This document shows, in pieces, positions 36,235 to 40,327 of a DNA stretch of 40,327 nucleotides. This DNA is from Thermincola carboxydiphila (lineage in GTDB: Bacteria > Bacillota > Thermincolia > Thermincolales > UBA2595): the NCBI GenBank assembly GCA_016841045.1, contig JAENZX010000034.1, positions 1-40,327 on the forward strand. The letters are read 5' to 3'. Position 1 is the first letter of the stretch; every line of letters begins with the position of its first letter. A program made the translations under genes and the position numbers. The notes under the pieces are model-generated. The model saw only the letters and a list, made by a program, of their open reading frames with translations. It made no database searches and was not told the origin of the DNA.

Positions 36235-36708
36235 ATGAAACGAGAAACACTCTTTTTAAAGCTTTCTGTTATTCTTATTGGAACTCCCGTTCTGGCCTTG
36301 TGTTTATTTGGGTTACCCTGGATAGCTAAGGATGCAGCAGGTTGGGAGTTGGCTTATTTTCTATATGGCATTATATCAGTTATGTATGTATCGGCGATAC
36401 CATTTTTTGTTGCATTGTATCAAGCGTTCCGACTGCTAAACTATATTGACAGGAACAAGGCCTTCTCGGAATTGTCTGTAAGAGCCTTGAGAAATATCAA
36501 ATTCTGTGCAATCACAATCAGTGCCTTATATCTGGTCAGCATGCCTTTATTCTATATCATTGGAGAGGTAGACGATGCCCCGGGCGCCATCGTGATCGGA
36601 ATGGTTTTTACATTTGCGCCGATGGCGGTTGCAGTCTTTGCTGCTGTTCTTCAAAAACTTTTAAAACAAGCCATAGACATAAAATCAGAAAATGATTTAA
36701 CGGTTTGA
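36235..36708 (+). CDS. DUF2975 membrane protein
   Basis: A 157-residue protein with four hydrophobic segments (about residues 9-30, 41-66, 90-112 and 120-146), matching the DUF2975 family: LFGLPWIAKD, LLNYIDRNKAFSELSVRAL and a late FAPMAVAVFAAVLQKLLKQA. ATG 36235 is chosen because GAGGTG sits at 36225-36230; the earlier in-frame codon at 36223 has none. DUF2975 genes are regularly followed by a small Xre regulator, as here, with a gap of 10 bp. The function of the pair is not known to me. Confidence 0.85.
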   Translation: MKRETLFLKLSVILIGTPVLALCLFGLPWIAKDAAGWELAYFLYGIISVMYVSAIPFFVALYQAFRLLNYIDRNKAFSELSVRALRNIKFCAITISALYLVSMPLFYIIGEVDDAPGAIVIGMVFTFAPMAVAVFAAVLQKLLKQAIDIKSENDLTV

Positions 36709-36718
36709 GGTGAATAAT

Positions 36719-36931
36719 ATGGCGATTATAATCAATATTGATGTGATGTTGGCTAAAAGGAAAATGAGTGTCACAGAACTCTCGGAGAGGGTTGGAATAA
36801 CAATGGCTAACCTTTCTATATTGAAAAATGGAAAGGCAAAAGCGATTCGATTATCAACTCTGGAGGCGATTTGTAAGGCTTTGGAATGTCAGCCTGGAGA
36901 TATTTTGGAATACAAAAATGAAACCCAATAA
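36719..36931 (+). CDS. Small Xre-family (YozG-like) helix-turn-helix regulator
   Basis: A 70-residue DNA-binding protein consisting of a single helix-turn-helix domain (MSVTELSERVGITMANLSIL, ending LEAICKALECQPGDILEY). The ATG lies behind GAGGTG (36707-36712), which overlaps the stop of the DUF2975 gene, so the two are coupled. Known small Xre proteins of this type accompany DUF2975 membrane proteins and probably repress the operon. The inverted repeat at 36051-36081 is a candidate site. Confidence 0.88.
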   Translation: MAIIINIDVMLAKRKMSVTELSERVGITMANLSILKNGKAKAIRLSTLEAICKALECQPGDILEYKNETQ

Positions 36932-36953
36932 CATTAAAGCATGAGGGCAAAAT

Positions 36954-38300
36954 ATGAAAATAAAACTGATCTCCCCCAAAATGACATTAAGGCCGATGGA
37001 CTCTGAGTTTAAAAGGACTATGTCACCTTCCATTGCCTTATTAATCTTGGCTGCGTTAACTCCTAATGAACATGAAGTGTATATGGAAGATGAAAACATC
37101 GGAAGGTTGAAATTAGAGAATAAGCCTGATTTGGTTGGAATTAGCGTAAACGTGGACACCTCACAACGAGCCTACGAAATCTCGAAACATTACCGCAAGC
37201 AAGGAATTAAGGTTATTTTAGGCGGGATTCACGTTAGCGCCAATCCGGATGAGGCCTTGGCTTATGCTGACTCAGTCTGTATTGGGGAAGCGGAGGAGTT
37301 ATGGGAACAGGTTTTACAAGATGTCCAAACAGGTGATTTAAAAAATAAATATTATAATGATAAACCCACTAATCTGGCCAATACTCCTATTCCCAAATGG
37401 AGTTTAATCGACAAATCCAAGTATTTGTACACCAACATTGTAGTAACCGGCAGGGGATGTCCCTTTCGATGCGAGTTCTGCTATAACAGTTGTGAATACG
37501 TGCATAACAAGTTCAGAAATCGCCCCATTGAAAATGTTATTGAAGAAGTCAAAGCTTTGGGTACTAAGCAGGTCATGTTTATTGACGATAATTTTATTGG
37601 AAATATTAGCTGGACAAAGGAATTTCTAAGGCAAATTAAGCCACTTTGTCTGAAATGGCATGCAGCAGTTTCAGCTAACCTGGTTCAGTATCCCGACCTT
37701 TTAGATGAAATGAAGGACTCAGGATGCCAAAGTTTATTTATTGGCTTTGAGACGATTAATAAGGCTTCCATTGAAAGTGTAAGTAAATATCAAAACAATA
37801 TCGAAAGTTACGAAAAGCTAATCCAGGAGATACATTCCAGGGGCATAATGGTCAATGCCAGTTTAGTATTTGGTTTTGACGATGATGAATATACCGTATT
37901 TGAGGAGACGTTGAATTGGCTTGTTAAAAATAAAATAGAGACAATGACAGCCCATATTTTGACTCCGTACCCGGGAACAAAGATTTATCAAAGATTGAAA
38001 TCCGAAGGCCGCATTATTGACTACGAACCAACTCACTATAACACATCTTACGCAGTTTTCTCACCAAATAAAATGACCCGGCAACAACTTTATCAAGGTT
38101 ATCTGAAGATATATGAAGACTTCTATTCAATTAAAAATATCATCAAAAGACTCCCTGATGACCGGAATCAAAGAGTTCCTTATTTGTTATTCAATTTTGT
38201 CTATCGCAAATTTGGGAAGATAGCATCAAAAATTGCAGGTTTTGGCTTGATGAATTATTTAGGTAAATTAGCGCGAAGGTTGTCTTATGGCATTGATTAA
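36954..38300 (+). CDS. B12-binding-domain radical SAM protein
   Basis: A 448-residue enzyme. Residues ~1-135 form a cobalamin-binding-type Rossmann domain (DLVGISVNVDTSQRAYEIS, VILGGIHVSANPDEAL, VCIGEAEE) without the DxHxxG lower-ligand motif. Residues ~155-390 form the radical SAM barrel with the [4Fe-4S]-binding CPFRCEFCYN, the FIDDNF strand and the GFETINKAS and FGFDDDE motifs. The C-terminal ~70 residues are basic and of unknown role. It lies 22 bp after the Xre gene with GAGGG before its ATG, so it is probably the last gene of the operon. The reaction (methylation, ring chemistry or other) cannot be told from sequence. Confidence 0.9.
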   Translation: MKIKLISPKMTLRPMDSEFKRTMSPSIALLILAALTPNEHEVYMEDENIGRLKLENKPDLVGISVNVDTSQRAYEISKHYRKQGIKVILGGIHVSANPDEALAYADSVCIGEAEELWEQVLQDVQTGDLKNKYYNDKPTNLANTPIPKWSLIDKSKYLYTNIVVTGRGCPFRCEFCYNSCEYVHNKFRNRPIENVIEEVKALGTKQVMFIDDNFIGNISWTKEFLRQIKPLCLKWHAAVSANLVQYPDLLDEMKDSGCQSLFIGFETINKASIESVSKYQNNIESYEKLIQEIHSRGIMVNASLVFGFDDDEYTVFEETLNWLVKNKIETMTAHILTPYPGTKIYQRLKSEGRIIDYEPTHYNTSYAVFSPNKMTRQQLYQGYLKIYEDFYSIKNIIKRLPDDRNQRVPYLLFNFVYRKFGKIASKIAGFGLMNYLGKLARRLSYGID

Positions 38301-38336
38301 GCAGAGGGGATATTAAACCCTTATCCTGTTGTTTAT

Positions 38337-38369
38337 ATTCCTCCGGACCAATATTCCGGAGGAATTTTT
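38337..38369 (+). terminator. Terminator after the radical SAM gene
   Basis: A perfect 11-bp stem ATTCCTCCGGA (38337-38347 with 38355-38365), 7-base loop, followed by T residues. Confidence 0.88.
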
Positions 38370-38372
38370 ATA

Positions 38373-38401
38373 TTGACAGAAACAATAACGGTTACTAAAA
38401 T
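38373..38401 (+). promoter_or_regulatory. Promoter of the diguanylate cyclase gene
   Basis: TTGACA (38373-38378), 17-bp spacer, TAAAAT (38396-38401), directly after the preceding terminator and about 50 bp before the gene. Confidence 0.75.
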
Positions 38402-38453
38402 AAAGGATTTTGGAAAAAATTGTTGAAAATTATAGCTATAGGTGGTGGGACAT

Positions 38454-39989
38454 TTGGATTTTGTAAAAAATGTCAGGTACATTTTTGCGGTAGTCATAAT
38501 AATTATTTTCTACTTTATTTTAATTTTAGTGTCCTACAATAATTATCGGAATAAGGTAGAAATTATTAAATCTGAGTATGATGCAAAACATAAGCTTGTG
38601 GAGGGAAGTATATACAATACCATTAAGTATGCTGATTCAATGTTCGGGTTAATAGACCAGCAGCTGACTGATGAAATGGAAAATAAGTCACTGCTCCTTG
38701 TCGACAAATATACTAAAGAACCTGATGTGATGGCGTGGAATATTGAGGAGTTAAAAAGACAAATTGGTGATTATGATATTTATATCATTAATGAAGATCT
38801 CAGGGTAATCAGGACAACCTTTAAAGAGGACCTGGGCCTGGACTTCAGTAAATTACCCAGCTTTTCGAAACTTCTCAGGAGCCGGCTCGAAGACAATTCT
38901 TTTGTAACAGACAGAGTAGATGTTTCCACAACAACAGGTCAGTTAATGAAGTACAGTTATTTTCCCACACCTGATCATAAATACATTTTGGAATTAAGCA
39001 TCAATCTGGAAGAAAGATTTCCGGTTATAAACGAACTGGACAGTTTTTCACTTGCACAGAATTTGACATCACAGTACCGGTCTGTGGAAAATATCGTAAT
39101 CTATAAATCTCACTTTGATGGCAAGGGAATCTTAAAAATTTCAAAGACTAAACCATATTACCAAGTAGTTATGGATACAAAAAAGACTGAACTAATTAAA
39201 AAAGCCCTGAAATCCAATGAGGTTCAGATAGTAGAGCTTACCAATGATTCATCGGGAAACTCATTTACTCACAAATATATACCTTACGTAGTGAATACTA
39301 AGGAAGGGGAATATAGTTGGTGGAACTCTTATGTGATTGAAGTGGTTTATAACAACCTGATTTTTGAAGAACTAGGTCAACAAAAAAATGCCTTTTGGAA
39401 ATATGTAGCACTGATTACACTGGTCTACCTGACCTTTGCTTTTATTATTCTTTACCTGCTTCTAAAATCTGAACATATGGCTTACCATGATGCTCTTACA
39501 AACCTGCCCAACAGAAAGTTGTTAGAGAAGTATATCAACCAGGCTATTTTAGGTACCAAAAAGAGTGATTTTCAATTAGCCATCTTGTTTCTTGACCTGA
39601 ATAATTTTAAGGATATTAATGATACATATGGCCACGATGTAGGAGATCAGGTATTAAAAGAAGTATCCGCAAGGTTAACGGCAAATTTAAGGAAAAATGA
39701 TATAATATCAAGGCTGGGTGGAGATGAATTTACCATCCTGCTTCTTAATATAAGGTCCGGGGATGAGATAACCAAAGTGGTTTACAAGATAAATAATCTG
39801 TTTAAATCCCCCCTAATAGTGGATACCCATGAAGTTTTCATAAAGTGCAGCATAGGAATCAGCAGGTATCCTGATGACGGGGACGAATCGGATACACTTA
39901 TGAAAAAAGCAGATATAGCCATGTATCATGCTAAAAATAAGCAACTCGGATATGTGATTTATAATGAAAGCTTGCAAGGCCCCCTTTAA
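38454..39989 (+). CDS. Membrane-bound diguanylate cyclase (GGDEF)
   Basis: Makes cyclic di-GMP from two GTP. A first membrane helix (residues ~5-25) is followed by an extracytoplasmic sensor region of about 280 residues, probably Cache-like, and a second helix (~320-340). The GGDEF domain (~350-505) is intact: YHDALTNLPNRKLLEKYI, LFLDLNNFKDINDTYGHDVG, then SRLGGDEF. An RxxD inhibitory site (RKND) lies five residues before GGDEF, so product inhibition is likely. The start is uncertain: TTG 38454 has GGTGG about 9 bases upstream, while GTG 38442 would add four residues without one. The ligand is unknown. It is monocistronic between its own promoter and a hairpin. Confidence 0.9.
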   Translation: MDFVKNVRYIFAVVIIIIFYFILILVSYNNYRNKVEIIKSEYDAKHKLVEGSIYNTIKYADSMFGLIDQQLTDEMENKSLLLVDKYTKEPDVMAWNIEELKRQIGDYDIYIINEDLRVIRTTFKEDLGLDFSKLPSFSKLLRSRLEDNSFVTDRVDVSTTTGQLMKYSYFPTPDHKYILELSINLEERFPVINELDSFSLAQNLTSQYRSVENIVIYKSHFDGKGILKISKTKPYYQVVMDTKKTELIKKALKSNEVQIVELTNDSSGNSFTHKYIPYVVNTKEGEYSWWNSYVIEVVYNNLIFEELGQQKNAFWKYVALITLVYLTFAFIILYLLLKSEHMAYHDALTNLPNRKLLEKYINQAILGTKKSDFQLAILFLDLNNFKDINDTYGHDVGDQVLKEVSARLTANLRKNDIISRLGGDEFTILLLNIRSGDEITKVVYKINNLFKSPLIVDTHEVFIKCSIGISRYPDDGDESDTLMKKADIAMYHAKNKQLGYVIYNESLQGPL

Positions 39990-40002
39990 TTTTAGGGGGC
40001 CT
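39977..40002 (+). terminator. Hairpin at the end of the diguanylate cyclase gene
   Basis: AGGCCCCCT (39977-39985) pairs with AGGGGGCCT (39994-40002), overlapping the stop codon; a short TTTT follows at some distance. It is probably a terminator. Confidence 0.65.
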
Positions 40003-40039
40003 AACCTTTTCATTCTGTCTTACCTTTCAGGGTGAGTTA

Positions 40040-40090
40040 TTGACATATGCCAAAAATATTACTATAGTATAAATGTAAATGGCATATGCC
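40040..40090 (+). promoter_or_regulatory. Promoter with repeated CATATGCC operator motif
   Basis: TTGACA (40040-40045), 17-bp spacer, TATAGT (40063-40068). CATATGCC overlaps the -35 (40044-40051 region), and a full palindrome GGCATATGCC lies downstream of the -10 at 40081-40090. Both copies are followed by an A-run. A repressor that binds both would block transcription. I recall similar CATATG-centred sites near genes of the NifB/NifX-like iron-molybdenum protein families in anaerobes, which should be checked. Confidence 0.65.
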
Positions 40091-40114
40091 CAAAAACATC
40101 AGCAAGTGATAGAA

Positions 40115-40168
40115 ATGCCGGGAAGAGACAGAACAGGTCCGATGGGACAGGTTAATTTGGATTTTTAA
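40115..40168 (+). CDS. 17-residue DUF5320-like mini-protein
   Basis: The encoded peptide is MPGRDRTGPMGQVNLDF. Its first eleven residues match the characteristic start of DUF5320 proteins (MPxGDRTGPMGxGPMTGRG), small proteins usually found beside NifB/NifX-like iron-molybdenum cofactor genes. Normally it continues into a glycine- and methionine-rich body; here a stop comes after six unrelated codons, so it is either a truncated relic or a very short leader. The ribosome-binding site is weak. It lies between the operator-rich promoter and the DUF89 gene, on the same strand. Confidence 0.5.
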   Translation: MPGRDRTGPMGQVNLDF

Positions 40169-40185
40169 TATTGGGGGATAGACAA

Positions 40186-40327
40186 ATGAAATTATGTATA
40201 GACTGTCTGCCGTGTATGCTAAGACAAGTGCTGGAGGCGGCGCGTATGACAACAACTGATGAGTTTATGCAGGTACTAATAATGAATGAAGCAGTGCAGG
40301 TACTTTCCGTGCACAAAATCTATAACT
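40186..40327 (+). CDS. DUF89/ARMT1-like metal-dependent phosphatase, N-terminal part
   Basis: The first 47 residues (MKLCIDCLPCMLRQVLEAAR and on) match the start of bacterial and archaeal DUF89 proteins, which open with a CxxC-like cysteine pair and PCxLRQxLEAAR. DUF89 members are metal-dependent phosphatases proposed to remove damaged phospho-metabolites. The gene runs off the end of the window, so the catalytic part is not seen. GGGGGA (40173-40178) precedes the ATG by a normal distance. It is probably transcribed from the promoter at 40040. Confidence 0.7.
   Translation, partial: MKLCIDCLPCMLRQVLEAARMTTTDEFMQVLIMNEAVQVLSVHKIYN

Overview
The window looks like a chromosomal segment of an anaerobic Firmicute, most likely a Clostridia/Peptococcaceae-type organism. 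The reasons are purine-rich ribosome-binding sites, moderate AT-richness, a cytoplasmic-type [NiFe] hydrogenase, SLH-anchored giant surface proteins, copper-amine-oxidase-like stalk domains, a DUF89 protein and a B12-binding radical SAM protein. No rRNA, tRNA or CRISPR array was seen. The genus is inference.

Bases 1-4600 are accessory and partly decayed. There are two short stretches resembling the 3' end of rumA/rlmD, one of them just upstream of the C-terminal tail of a serine recombinase. Between them lie an alpha/beta hydrolase, a rifamycin ADP-ribosyltransferase (Arr) carrying an N-terminal TPR-like extension, and a small ArsR-type regulator/membrane protein operon behind a promoter embedded in a perfect 20-bp palindrome. 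Bases 4600-7950 hold a [NiFe] hydrogenase operon: maturation protease, small cytochrome b5-like protein, small subunit, large subunit. Bases 8280-13350 hold a RadC-like stub, a two-gene overlapping operon of predicted nucleases (RecB-like PD-(D/E)xK protein; DUF6884-like + GIY-YIG protein) that could be a defence module, another alpha/beta hydrolase, and a wrecked rifampicin phosphotransferase gene (rph).

Bases 13800-30700 form a surface-layer locus: a 7TM-DISM/LytS-type sensor kinase, a receiver-BTAD (SARP-like) response regulator, a receiver-like protein lacking the catalytic residues, and two very large SLH proteins (about 1591 and 2760 residues) with related C-termini. The promoter before the degenerate receiver carries three consecutive 11-bp repeats ending 7 bp before a TATAAT box. 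This is the architecture known for SARP activators, so the upstream BTAD regulator is a natural candidate to act there.

Bases 30780-35970 on the minus strand hold two lipoproteins, a LamG + copper-amine-oxidase-like secreted protein, and a second BTAD/TPR regulator. Bases 36200-40327 on the plus strand hold a DUF2975/Xre pair with a B12-binding radical SAM protein, a membrane diguanylate cyclase, and finally a strong promoter with a repeated CATATGCC motif, a 17-codon DUF5320-like mini-gene and the start of a DUF89 protein that runs off the window.
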